Shown here: positions 56,420-64,000 of the stretch, piece by piece | How positions within the stretch are numbered: the stretch's first letter is position 1 | Layout: each line of letters begins with the position of its first letter | Origin: Mycobacterium simulans | GTDB taxonomy: Bacteria; Actinomycetota; Actinomycetes; Mycobacteriales; Mycobacteriaceae | Reading direction: 5' to 3' | Assembly (NCBI RefSeq): GCF_900232995.1 | Contig: NZ_OCVX01000003.1 | Coordinates: forward strand, 814,776 to 878,775 | Length of the DNA: 64,000 nucleotides | Notes under the pieces: model-generated | The model's input: the letters and a program-made list of their open reading frames with translations, nothing else | Databases searched by the model: none | What the model was told of the DNA's origin: nothing | Translations under genes and position numbers: made by a program

Positions 56420-57223
56420 TCAGTGCCCCGTCCCGAATCGCACACCGATCGTGGTCAAGATGACGTTGACCGCGTACAGGGCGACCACGCACAGCACCAC
56501 TGTCTCGTTGACGGCGGTGCCCAGCCCCTTGGAACCACCCCGGACGGTCAGCCCGCGGTAGCAGCCGACCAGTCCGGCGATGAGTCCGAATGTCGCCGCT
56601 TTGACCATTGCGATGACCACCTCGGGAAGGCCGGTGATCGTGGTCAGCGTGGCGAGGTACGCACCGCCCGACACGTTTTGCAGGTAGACACCGAAGAGGT
56701 ACCCGCCGACCAGGCCGACGGTAATCACCAAGGCATTAAGCAATGTGGCGACGACGGTCGCGGCGATAACCCGAGGCACTACCAGTCGGTGGATGGGGTC
56801 AATGCCGAGCACCTCCATCGCGTCGATCTCTTCACGGATGGTTCGGGCACCCAAGTCGGCGCATATCGCGGTCGAGCCGGCGCCGGCTACCACCAGCACG
56901 GTGGTCAGCGGACCGAGCTGGGTGACGGCGCCGATCGCCGCGCCCGCGCCGGAGAGGTCGGCGGCGCCGAACTGCGCCAGCAAAACGTTGAGAGTGAAGA
57001 TGAGCAGGACTGTCAGCGGGATCGAGACCATGATGGTCGGCAGCAACGCGACCCTCATGATGAACCAGCACTGCAGGATGAGCTCACGCCATTGGAACGG
57101 CCGGCGGAATAGCGCCTTTCCGGTCAGCACGCACATTCGGAAAAACCCGCCGACCATTGTCAGCGGCGTCTCCAGTTGGTCGCGAAGGTAACCCATCAGG
57201 TGCGGACGCGTCGACGTGGTCAC
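56420..57223 (-). CDS. yrbE1A: YrbE1A, Mce1 permease
   Basis: 267 aa, GTG start with GAGGGGGC upstream. MlaE permease with five or six TM segments and the conserved cytoplasmic loop GARTIREEIDAMEVLGIDPI. Partner of YrbE1B. First gene after a 224-bp gap from fadD5. Confidence 0.96.
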   Translation of the reverse strand: MTTSTRPHLMGYLRDQLETPLTMVGGFFRMCVLTGKALFRRPFQWRELILQCWFIMRVALLPTIMVSIPLTVLLIFTLNVLLAQFGAADLSGAGAAIGAVTQLGPLTTVLVVAGAGSTAICADLGARTIREEIDAMEVLGIDPIHRLVVPRVIAATVVATLLNALVITVGLVGGYLFGVYLQNVSGGAYLATLTTITGLPEVVIAMVKAATFGLIAGLVGCYRGLTVRGGSKGLGTAVNETVVLCVVALYAVNVILTTIGVRFGTGH

Positions 57224-57447
57224 CGTTGCCCCCTCACACCGTTATTACGGGTGTCGCGCGCAGTGCGGCGTCGCGGCCGAGCATGTCGCACGCCTCCTCC
57301 TTGCCCCATCCCTAGGTGTGTGACCGTCGGCTCCCTACCAGCAGGTAGTAACGGAGACCACAGGAATGTACCTGATGGTCCGCCAGGTGTGAACCGCATC
57401 CTCACAATTAACCCTTCGTCAACAGCTGGCAAACATTACGGGTTCCG
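57224..57447. promoter_or_regulatory. Intergenic region between fadD5 and yrbE1A
   Basis: 224 bp. The M. tuberculosis mce1 operon is reported to have an internal promoter in this gap, and the size here fits. I see no clear terminator or operator. Confidence 0.45.
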
Positions 57448-59088
57448 TCAGCTCCCCTCTTCCGTCGATAAATCGGTTGATACAGAACGTCTTTGAGAAT
57501 CATTTGAGCTTCCATAGCGCATCCGCAGTTCAGTCTTGAGCACCTTCCCGGCGGGGTTGCGCGGAAGCGCATCCACGATCTCGAGTGCCTTGGGGTGCTT
57601 GTACCGCGCGAGCCGCTCGGTTAGGTACTCATCTAGCTCTTCGATTCGAAGGTGCCCTTCTGTTACAGCGGCGACCGCGATCGGCACCTCACCCCACTTC
57701 TCGTCGGACCGTCCAATGACCGCGACTTCGGCGATGCGGGGATGATCGGCAAGGACGTTTTCCACTTCGGCGCAGTAGACGTTCTCGCCGCCGGAGATGA
57801 TCATGTCCTTCTTGCGGTCGACCACCCAGACGTAGCCGTCGGAGTCCATCCGCACGAGGTCCCCGGAATGAAACCAGCCGCCCGCAAACGCTTCCGCGGT
57901 GGCCTCCGGGTTATTCCAGTAGCCGCTCATCAATGTCGGTGCGCGGTAGACGATTTCACCCACCTCGCCGACGGGCACGTCGCACATGTTGTCGTCGACC
58001 ACCCGAGCGGCCACCGTCGGGATCACTTTGCCGACCGATCCCCGCTTCCGGATCGCGTCGTCGCCGAGCAGCATGCAGGTGACCGGCGACATCTCGGTCT
58101 GGCCGAACGCGGCCAGAATCTGGGTTCCGGGAAAGACTTCCGACATCTGCCGTAGCAATGCATCCGGAGCCGGCGCGGCCCCCCAGGACATCACCCGCAG
58201 TTTGTGGTCACGTGGTCTCGATTGTTGCTCGGCGCAAACCGCCTGCCATTGAGCGGGAACCAAAAAGATGCCGGTGACCTTCTCGGCCTCCAGCACATCG
58301 AGCAGCTTGGCGGGCTCGAACGCGCCGAGCGGATAGATCACCGTCGAGATGCCGAGCAACATCCCGGTGAGCATGTTGCCGATTCCGGCGATGTGGAACA
58401 ACGGGACGCCGACGAAGCCGATGTCGTTACTCAGGTCGACCCCGCTGGTATACAGCATGGTCATCGTCTGACCCGTTAGGTTCGCGTGGGTCAGCACGGC
58501 ACCCTTGGGGCGGCCGGTGGTGCCCGAGGTGTACATGATCAGGGCCGGCGAGTCGTTGGGAATGTCCACCGGTTCGGCTGTGTCACCGGGCTCGGTTATG
58601 AGGTCTTCGTAGCCCAGCACACTGTCGTCGGTTGAGCCGCCGGCTACGGCGATCACATTCACCGATGGCTGGATGTCGCGGACATTGGTGGCCACCGGAG
58701 CCAACACCGCCTCGGTGATCATCACCCGCGCCCCGCAGTCCTCGACCAGGAATGCGATCTCAGTTGGAGTGAGCCGGAAATTCAATGGGACCGCGATGGC
58801 CCCCAGCATGTTGGCGGCCAGTACCGATTCGACGAACTCGGTGCGATTGAGCATCAGGATCATGACCCGATCACCGAAGCCGATCCCGCGGCGGCTCAGG
58901 GCGCCGGCCAATGCCGCAACGCGGCGCCGCAGCTCGGCCCATGTCACTGTGTGGCCCACAAACCTCAGCGCCGGCGCGTCTGGCTGCATCATCGCGTGCC
59001 GCTCGAGCTGGTTGACCCAGTTCTGCCGCCGAGCAATGTAAGGCTGCTCGGCTACCCGCGTCAGGTGGCTGGCCAGTTGCGCGGTCAA
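57448..59088 (-). CDS. fadD5: FadD5, acyl-CoA synthetase
   Basis: 546 aa, TTG start with GAAGGGAAGG upstream, N-terminus MTAQLASHLTRVAEQPYIAR. ANL-family fatty-acid CoA ligase: P-loop-like IMYTSGTTGRPKGAVLTHAN, AFGQTEMSPVTCMLLGDD, YRAPTLMSGYWNNPEATAEA, HSGDLVRMDSDGYVWVVDRK, and catalytic Lys in RNPAGKVLKTEL. It activates fatty acids after Mce1 import. First gene of the mce1 operon. Confidence 0.97.
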   Translation of the reverse strand: MTAQLASHLTRVAEQPYIARRQNWVNQLERHAMMQPDAPALRFVGHTVTWAELRRRVAALAGALSRRGIGFGDRVMILMLNRTEFVESVLAANMLGAIAVPLNFRLTPTEIAFLVEDCGARVMITEAVLAPVATNVRDIQPSVNVIAVAGGSTDDSVLGYEDLITEPGDTAEPVDIPNDSPALIMYTSGTTGRPKGAVLTHANLTGQTMTMLYTSGVDLSNDIGFVGVPLFHIAGIGNMLTGMLLGISTVIYPLGAFEPAKLLDVLEAEKVTGIFLVPAQWQAVCAEQQSRPRDHKLRVMSWGAAPAPDALLRQMSEVFPGTQILAAFGQTEMSPVTCMLLGDDAIRKRGSVGKVIPTVAARVVDDNMCDVPVGEVGEIVYRAPTLMSGYWNNPEATAEAFAGGWFHSGDLVRMDSDGYVWVVDRKKDMIISGGENVYCAEVENVLADHPRIAEVAVIGRSDEKWGEVPIAVAAVTEGHLRIEELDEYLTERLARYKHPKALEIVDALPRNPAGKVLKTELRMRYGSSNDSQRRSVSTDLSTEEGS

Positions 59089-59247
59089 CTATGCCTTCCC
59101 TTCACTTGCGCACCGCTTGCGACAGGTTGATATTTGATAAAACATGGTGTTGTCTGGGTCACATTATGGCCTTGACGGCGCAAAGACAAGAGCACCGAAC
59201 TAGACCGCTAACCACCCGCCAAGCCCCGGAAAGCCCTGGCAGGCCAC
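59089..59247. promoter_or_regulatory. mce1 / mce1R divergent promoter region
   Basis: 159 bp between divergent fadD5 and mce1R. It contains a repeated TTGATA (59127-59132, 59134-59139, period 7) in the AT-richest part, a likely -10 region for fadD5, with the Mce1R operator expected here. No clear GntR-type inverted repeat is seen. Confidence 0.5.
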
Positions 59248-59940
59248 GTGAACGCTCCCCTCTCCACGCAGTCGCGTAGCCGAAGACCGCTGCGCCGGGC
59301 GCAGCTGTCCGACGAAGTAGCAGGACACCTGCGGGCGTCGATCATGTCGGGGAAGTTGCGCCCGGGAACGTTCATCCGCCTCGACGAGACCGCGGCCGAA
59401 CTGGGAGTCAGCGTCACGCCCGTTCGGGAAGCCCTGCTCAAGCTGCGCGGTGAGGGCATGGTGCAGCTGGAGCCGCACCGCGGCCACGTTGTGCTGCCGT
59501 TGACCCGGCAGGACATCGCCGACATCTTCTGGCTGCAGGCCACCATCGCCAAAGAACTTGCCGTAACGGCCGCGGATCGCATCACCGACATCGAGATCGC
59601 GGAACTGGACCGCATCAATGATGCGCTGGCTCGGGCCGTCGAATCCGGCGACGCCGAGACGATCGCGGCGTGCGAGTTCTCGTTTCATCGCGTCTTTAAT
59701 CAGGCGAGCGGGCGGATCAAGTTGGCCTGGTTCTTGCTAAACGCCGCGCGCTACATGCCGGCACAGATATACGCCGCCGATCCGCAGTGGGGTGTGGCCG
59801 CGGTTGACAATCACCGATTGTTGATCGCCGCACTACGCCAGCGCGACGTCGCAGCGGTGGTTGAGCACACCATCTGGCAGTTCACGGACGCGGCCCAGCG
59901 GCTGAGCGCGACGCTGGACAAGACGGGAATCTTTAGCTGA
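59248..59940 (+). CDS. mce1R: Mce1R, GntR/FadR-family repressor of mce1
   Basis: 230 aa, GTG start. N-terminal winged HTH: AQLSDEVAGHLRASIMSGKL, PGTFIRLDETAAELGVSVTP, VREALLKLRGEGMVQLEPH. C-terminal FCD domain with likely ligand/metal residues near RITDIEIAELDRINDAL and EFSFHRVFNQASG. In M. tuberculosis Mce1R (Rv0165c) represses the fadD5-mce1 operon in response to fatty acids. Confidence 0.95.
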   Translation: MNAPLSTQSRSRRPLRRAQLSDEVAGHLRASIMSGKLRPGTFIRLDETAAELGVSVTPVREALLKLRGEGMVQLEPHRGHVVLPLTRQDIADIFWLQATIAKELAVTAADRITDIEIAELDRINDALARAVESGDAETIAACEFSFHRVFNQASGRIKLAWFLLNAARYMPAQIYAADPQWGVAAVDNHRLLIAALRQRDVAAVVEHTIWQFTDAAQRLSATLDKTGIFS

Positions 59941-59947
59941 CGGGTGG

Positions 59948-60385
59948 CTAGCTAGCCAGTTGCTCCGCGCGCTGCTTGACGTTTTCAGCGAGTTGCTCGA
60001 GCACGTTGTTGAGGAGCATCTTCACCATTGGCGCGGGCACCGGCATGCTCGGCTCGACATCGATATCTACCGTCAGCAAGCTGTTGGCGCCGCTTTCCAC
60101 CACGCTGAATAGCTGCTCCTGCTTGGCGAACAGATCACCTTGTTGCATCACGGTTTGGATCTGGTTCTCACCCGGGTAGTACACGGCGTGGATATAGACG
60201 CCTTCAATGCCTTGGACTGCGGTGTCGAGCCGCACCTGGCTGGGACGCCCGTCGTCGTAGCGAGCGAGCACCCAAGCGCCCTTGACTCCTTCATTCCATT
60301 CCGGGTACCGCTCGATGTCGGCGACGATGGCCATGATCGAAGCGGCAGCCGCGCCGACCTCGACGGTCTTGCTCAAAACTGGCAT
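59948..60385 (-). CDS. SRPBCC/polyketide-cyclase-like protein (Rv0164-like)
   Basis: 145 aa START-like fold, with MPVLSKTVEVGAAAASIMAI and VADIERYPEWNEGVKG. Such proteins bind lipids or other hydrophobic ligands. M. tuberculosis Rv0164 (TB18.5) is a known T-cell antigen. Function unknown. Confidence 0.9.
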   Translation of the reverse strand: MPVLSKTVEVGAAAASIMAIVADIERYPEWNEGVKGAWVLARYDDGRPSQVRLDTAVQGIEGVYIHAVYYPGENQIQTVMQQGDLFAKQEQLFSVVESGANSLLTVDIDVEPSMPVPAPMVKMLLNNVLEQLAENVKQRAEQLAS

Positions 60386-60409
60386 TGGCGAAGCATACTG
60401 GTGCCAAAC

Positions 60410-60886
60410 TCAGTCGTTCACACAGGCGGTTGCCAGCAGTGATCGGATGGCATCGGGAATGGGGACCGGCTTGCGGGTGGCCCGATCGACGTAGACATGG
60501 ACCCAGTGCCCTAGCGCGGTGATCGGTTGCGCGTCGACTTTTCGATCGCTTTCTTGGTCGACCTTGAATACGCCGAGCCGATAGGTGACGCTGCTGCGTC
60601 CCAGCCGTGTCACCGCCAGGCCCACCGCGAGGCTTTGCGGGAAGTGCAGTTCCGAGAAGTAGCGACAGCCCGATTCGGCGACGATGCCCAGCGCGGGCGT
60701 GGCGAGCGGGTCGACACCGGCGCTTGTGTTGATCCAGGCGTTGATGGCGGTGTCGAACAGTTGGTAATAGACCGCGTTGTTGAGGTGGCCGAACATATCG
60801 TTGTCGGCCCATCGGGTGAGCACCGGCCACAGCACCGGAAAGTCACTACTGGTGAGCTCGTCAGGTGCCGGCGGAACCGAGGCCAT
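60410..60886 (-). CDS. Hotdog thioesterase (Rv0163-like)
   Basis: 158 aa. 4HBT-type acyl-CoA thioesterase: TRWADNDMFGHLNNAVYYQL has the D-x-x-x-H-x-N-N pattern of the family. The start is set by the MASVPPAPD N-terminus; the frame to 60952 would overlap the divergent dehydrogenase. Substrate unknown. Confidence 0.9.
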   Translation of the reverse strand: MASVPPAPDELTSSDFPVLWPVLTRWADNDMFGHLNNAVYYQLFDTAINAWINTSAGVDPLATPALGIVAESGCRYFSELHFPQSLAVGLAVTRLGRSSVTYRLGVFKVDQESDRKVDAQPITALGHWVHVYVDRATRKPVPIPDAIRSLLATACVND

Positions 60887-60900
60887 GGTTGTATTCCAAC

Positions 60901-62007
60901 ATGTTTCACATCCGGGGTGCGGTATTGGAACGGATCGGTTCGCCGCGGCCATACGTCGAATCCCAGCCGATCAGCGTGGTCGACATAGAGCTGGATCCAC
61001 CTGGAACTGACGAGGTCCTGGTACGCATCGAGGCGGCCGGCGTCTGCCACTCCGATCTATCGGTTGTGGACGGCAACAGGGTGCGGCCGGTGCCGATGTT
61101 GTTGGGTCATGAAGCCGCGGGAATCGTCGAACAGCTCGGCAACGGGGTCACTGACTTAGCCGTCGGCCAACGGGTCGTGCTCGTGTTCTTGCCGCGTTGC
61201 GGTCACTGTGCGGCATGCGCAACCGAGGGTTTGACACCGTGCGAACCGGGCAGCGCGGCCAACAGTGCCGGGACATTGCTCGGCGGCGGAATCCGGCTCG
61301 GCCGCAATGGTCACCCCGTGCACCACCACCTCGGCGTCTCCGGCTTCGCGACGCATGCCGTCGTCAACCAGGCCAGTGTGGTTCCGGTGCCGCATGACGT
61401 GCCCGCTCCCGTCGCGGCGCTGCTGGGGTGCGCCGTGCTGACCGGCGGCGGCGCGGTGCTCAACGTGGGCGATCCCCGACCGGGGCAGTCGGTTGCCGTC
61501 GTCGGCCTTGGCGGTGTCGGCATGGCCGCGGTGATCACTGCCCTGACCTATCCCGACGTCCGTGTTGTCGGCGTCGACCAGTTGCCCAGAAAGCTAGCCG
61601 CCGCGCGCGCCCTGGGCGCCCACGAAACCTACACGCCAGAGCAGGCGGTTGACGCTGGCATCAAGGCCGCCGTGGTCGTCGAGGCCGTCGGCCATCCCGC
61701 GGCGTTGCAGACCGCGATCGCACTGACCGCGCCGGGCGGTCGTACGATCACCGTCGGGTTGCCACCTCCCGATGCCCGGATCACCTTGTCGCCGTTGGGT
61801 TTTGTCGCCGAAGGCCGTTCACTGATCGGCAGCTATCTTGGCTCGGCGGTGCCCAGCCGCGACGTACCCCGCTTCGTAAGGCTGTGGCAGTCGGGCAGGG
61901 TGCCGGTGGAATCGTTGGTGTCGTCGACGATTCGGTTGGACGACATCAACGCGGCGATGGATCACCTGGCGGACGGCACCGCGGTGCGTCAGCTGATCAC
62001 CTTCTGA
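60901..62007 (+). CDS. adhE1: Zinc-dependent alcohol dehydrogenase AdhE1
   Basis: 368 aa from the ATG at 60901 (MFHIRGAVLERIG); a GTG at 60865 would give 380 aa but would overlap the thioesterase start. Medium-chain Zn dehydrogenase: catalytic zinc site GVCHSD and GHEAAGIVE, structural zinc site PRCGHCAACATEGLTPCEPG with four Cys, and the NAD-binding AVVGLGGVGMAAVI. M. tuberculosis adhE1 (Rv0162c) has 383 aa as I recall. Confidence 0.93.
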   Translation: MFHIRGAVLERIGSPRPYVESQPISVVDIELDPPGTDEVLVRIEAAGVCHSDLSVVDGNRVRPVPMLLGHEAAGIVEQLGNGVTDLAVGQRVVLVFLPRCGHCAACATEGLTPCEPGSAANSAGTLLGGGIRLGRNGHPVHHHLGVSGFATHAVVNQASVVPVPHDVPAPVAALLGCAVLTGGGAVLNVGDPRPGQSVAVVGLGGVGMAAVITALTYPDVRVVGVDQLPRKLAAARALGAHETYTPEQAVDAGIKAAVVVEAVGHPAALQTAIALTAPGGRTITVGLPPPDARITLSPLGFVAEGRSLIGSYLGSAVPSRDVPRFVRLWQSGRVPVESLVSSTIRLDDINAAMDHLADGTAVRQLITF

Positions 62008-62069
62008 AAGCCCGCAACTGAGCAGCACCCTGCAGCGTGTGACCGTAGTACTTCTTCATGGTTTCCCGG

Positions 62070-62594
62070 CTAGCGCAGCCAGGCCGAGTCGGTCATCATC
62101 ATTTCGGTGGGACTTATTGAGCAGCAAGGGATTCCGGCAGCAGCCAGCGCCTGGCTCTTGAATGCCCGCGCCGCGCCACTGAGCACGTGCTGCGCTTTGG
62201 CCATGCCGCGGTTCAGCCCCAGGGGCCAACCGTCGCCCCACAGGGCTACTTCGGTCAACGGGTCGCCCAGGGCGTCGAGCACCCTGTCGCGCACACGATC
62301 GTCCGCGGTGAACGCCTCGGCGCTGACGGCCAGCGCATGGCTCGTCGCGTTCATCCCCGACTCCAGATCCCCGGTACCCGCTCCGAGGATGCGCAGTGGG
62401 CGCGCATCGCAGCCGTGTGGGAGCAACACGGTCACTTCCCAGCCAGCCATCGCCCGGTCGTAGAGCCATCCCCCGGCGGTACGCACGACGTCGGCGGCGC
62501 TGCCTGCAGCAACGTCAAGTCGATAGCGCAGACACTCCCCGTCTACGCGGGCCGCTCGCGCAGCACTTACCAGGCATGTCTGAACACCGACCAT
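62070..62594 (-). CDS. Unrecognised small protein
   Basis: 174 aa, no TM and no signal peptide. It has a compact mixed profile with AGWEVTVLLPHGCDARPLRI and MNATSHALAVSAEAFTADDR, and a C-terminal Met-rich stretch (SISPTEMMMTDSAWLR). Codon use is typical of the genome. It lies 47 bp after the CoA-transferase on the same strand. Not recognised; could be a regulator or an accessory protein. Confidence 0.6.
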   Translation of the reverse strand: MVGVQTCLVSAARAARVDGECLRYRLDVAAGSAADVVRTAGGWLYDRAMAGWEVTVLLPHGCDARPLRILGAGTGDLESGMNATSHALAVSAEAFTADDRVRDRVLDALGDPLTEVALWGDGWPLGLNRGMAKAQHVLSGAARAFKSQALAAAGIPCCSISPTEMMMTDSAWLR

Positions 62595-62641
62595 TTGGAC
62601 AGCGTGACACTTTCATGGAAATTTGTAAAGGTCCGAGTCGC

Positions 62642-63811
62642 TCAGGGCTGGCGCCGCGCCTCGAGTTCGGCGAGCACTTCTTCGGTGTGTTGGCCGAGTT
62701 TTGGCGCCGTGGAACGGGGCCCACACGGGGTGCCGTGGAAATCGGCGGGGGTGGCCACCATCAGCACACTCGAGTCGCCATCCGGCACGTCGACGAATCC
62801 GCCCGCGGCGTGAAACTGCTCGTCCGCCACGACGTCCTCGATCCTGTTGATCGGCGACCAGAAGAATTCCGGTTCGCCGGCGAAGACTCCCTCCCACTCG
62901 TTGAGTGTCTTGGTGGCGAAAATCTCGTCGAGCTGCGCGATGAGCGGCACGGCGTTGACGGCCCGGGCGCGCGCGTCGCTGTATCGGGGGTCGGTCATCC
63001 ACTCCGGGTGACCGACGACGCGGCACAGCGCGGGCCAGTGCCGATCGCCCTCGAGGCCAACGATCCAAAAACGTCGCCCGTCACCGGCGGTGTAGTTGTT
63101 CATGCACGGGTTGAACATCGATTCGCGCTGCCCAAGCATGATGGGCTGGCCGGTCATCAGATAGGTGTTGATGTCGAAGCTGACCGTGTAGGCGCCCTGG
63201 CGGTATAGCGAGGTGGTCACGAGTTGGCCCGTACCGGTGCGCTCGCGGGCTAGGAGCGCCGCGCACACCGCCGCGGCCAGTGTCATACCTGCCGAGTGGT
63301 CGCCCATGCCGCCCCGCTGGAACGGGGGCGGGTTGCCGCGCTGGGTAAGAAGATCCGCAATGCCGGCGCGCGACCAGAACGCGGCGACGTCGTACGCGGC
63401 GCGGTCGGCCTCCGGCCCCGTTTCGCCGTACCCGGTGATCAGGCCGTAGATCAGACGGGGATTGCGGGCGGACACCGTGTCGAAGTCCAGACCCAGGCGT
63501 CGTAACGCCGCAAGCCGCACGTTGGTCACGAAAACGTCCGCGCCGGCCAGCAATTCGAAGGCTTTACCGCGTCCCGCTTCCGTGCTGAGGTCCAGCACGA
63601 TGCTGCGCTTGGACCGGTTATCCATTTCGAATGGCGGGTTGATCCCCGGCTCACACCCCAGCATCGGTCCGGACAAGCGTCCCGGATCACCGTTCGGCGG
63701 TTCGATTTTGACTACGTCGGCACCCCAGTCGGCGAGAATTGCCGCGGCGGCCGGAGCGGCCACCCATACGCCCAGTTCGACTACTTTGACGCCTTCTACC
63801 GGTCCGGCCAT
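62642..63811 (-). CDS. CaiB/BaiF-family (type III) CoA-transferase
   Basis: 389 aa. N-terminus VKVVELGVWVAAPAAAAILA and DWGADVVKIEPPNGDPGR, the family's CoA-binding region, and the catalytic Asp D141 in RAAYDVAAFWSRAG. Middle: GNPPPFQRGGMGDHSAGMTL. Related to formyl-CoA transferase and alpha-methylacyl-CoA racemase, so acyl-CoA transfer or racemisation is likely; substrate unknown. Not here in M. tuberculosis as I recall. Confidence 0.9.
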   Translation of the reverse strand: MAGPVEGVKVVELGVWVAAPAAAAILADWGADVVKIEPPNGDPGRLSGPMLGCEPGINPPFEMDNRSKRSIVLDLSTEAGRGKAFELLAGADVFVTNVRLAALRRLGLDFDTVSARNPRLIYGLITGYGETGPEADRAAYDVAAFWSRAGIADLLTQRGNPPPFQRGGMGDHSAGMTLAAAVCAALLARERTGTGQLVTTSLYRQGAYTVSFDINTYLMTGQPIMLGQRESMFNPCMNNYTAGDGRRFWIVGLEGDRHWPALCRVVGHPEWMTDPRYSDARARAVNAVPLIAQLDEIFATKTLNEWEGVFAGEPEFFWSPINRIEDVVADEQFHAAGGFVDVPDGDSSVLMVATPADFHGTPCGPRSTAPKLGQHTEEVLAELEARRQP

Positions 63812-63839
63812 GACTGGGACAGTAATCAGCCCTTCCGGA

Positions 63840-64000
63840 TCAAAATGGCGGTGGTTCGTCGTCGGGATCCGGTGGGGCGGGCCCGGTGTAGCTGGTGAGT
63901 TCGGCTCGCCGGGTGGCGCGGGCGGCCATGCGAGCGGCGTGGTTTTGACGGCGTTCGGCGGCGACGCGGTAGGCGCGGTCTTGGGCGCGGGTACGGCGGC
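63840..64000 (-). CDS. 13E12-type HNH endonuclease family protein, C-terminal fragment
   Basis: The last 53 codons only. The frame reads RRTRAQDRAYRVAAERRQNH, then AARMAARATRRAELTSYTGP and ends in DDEPPPF-stop, which is the typical C-terminus of the mycobacterial 13E12 repeat (DUF222/HNH) family. The rest lies beyond the window. These genes are multicopy and often flank rearrangement or phage sites. Confidence 0.75.
   Translation of the reverse strand, partial: RRTRAQDRAYRVAAERRQNHAARMAARATRRAELTSYTGPAPPDPDDEPPPF

Overview
The window is a block of chromosome from a slow-growing Mycobacterium closely related to, but outside, the M. tuberculosis complex. Gene order follows the M. tuberculosis segment from about Rv0162 to Rv0210 (in inverted orientation here), including MmpL3, MmpL11, Zmp1, RicR, MymT, SigG, LprO and the whole mce1 operon. 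PE and PE_PGRS genes and a 13E12-type HNH gene point to the PE_PGRS-bearing slow growers such as the M. kansasii and M. marinum groups. Several genes do not fit M. tuberculosis: a DUF559 nuclease-like gene, a PE gene with a hydrophobic tail, a DUF1275 membrane protein, two tandem L,D-transpeptidases, and a PE_PGRS where I remember a methyltransferase (Rv0187). H37Rv locus names and lengths are recalled, not looked up.

Layout. 1-15.9 kb: GTPase-like pair, trmB, NYN protein and mmpL3; an AI-2E/PerM-family protein; a frameshifted Rv0204c homologue; the exported haem-binding Rv0203 homologue; mmpL11 with a coupled downstream gene; omamB/omamA; zmp1. 15.9-25.7 kb: molybdopterin oxidoreductase with TetR and LuxR regulators, the double-length ABC exporter Rv0194, and an Rv0193c homologue that looks like a PhyH-type dioxygenase. 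25.7-33.4 kb: two YkuD L,D-transpeptidases, an MFS exporter, the copper regulator ricR, ilvD, an SPW protein, a frameshifted PE_PGRS and the metallothionein mymT. 33.4-43.7 kb: GH3 glycosidase, metalloprotease-like protein, DUF2786 protein, monoacylglycerol lipase, sigG, DUF559 protein, pirin, YhgE/Pip-like protein, LprO, PE. 43.7-60 kb: DUF1275, then mam1D-A, mce1F-A, yrbE1B/A and fadD5, all on the minus strand, with mce1R divergent. 60-64 kb: SRPBCC protein, thioesterase, Zn alcohol dehydrogenase, an unrecognised gene, a CoA-transferase and the end of a 13E12 HNH gene.

How the genes work together. The main theme is lipid and haem traffic across the envelope. MmpL3 exports trehalose monomycolate, and MmpL11 with the Rv0203-type protein is tied to lipid export and haem handling. 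Mce1 with YrbE1A/B, Mam1A-D and FadD5 imports and activates fatty acids, and OmamA/OmamB are orphan Mam-type proteins that stabilise Mce systems. A second theme is copper: ricR and mymT each carry an operator of the RicR type (TACCC...GGGTA). No rRNA, tRNA, CRISPR array or insertion sequence was found. The most unusual items are the 10-bp duplication that breaks the Rv0204c homologue, the PE_PGRS frameshift, the duplicated 5' leader of Rv0194 beside a perfect 16-bp palindrome, the tandem transpeptidases, the PhyH-like signature in Rv0193c, and two hairpins sharing the same outer sequence at convergent gene ends.
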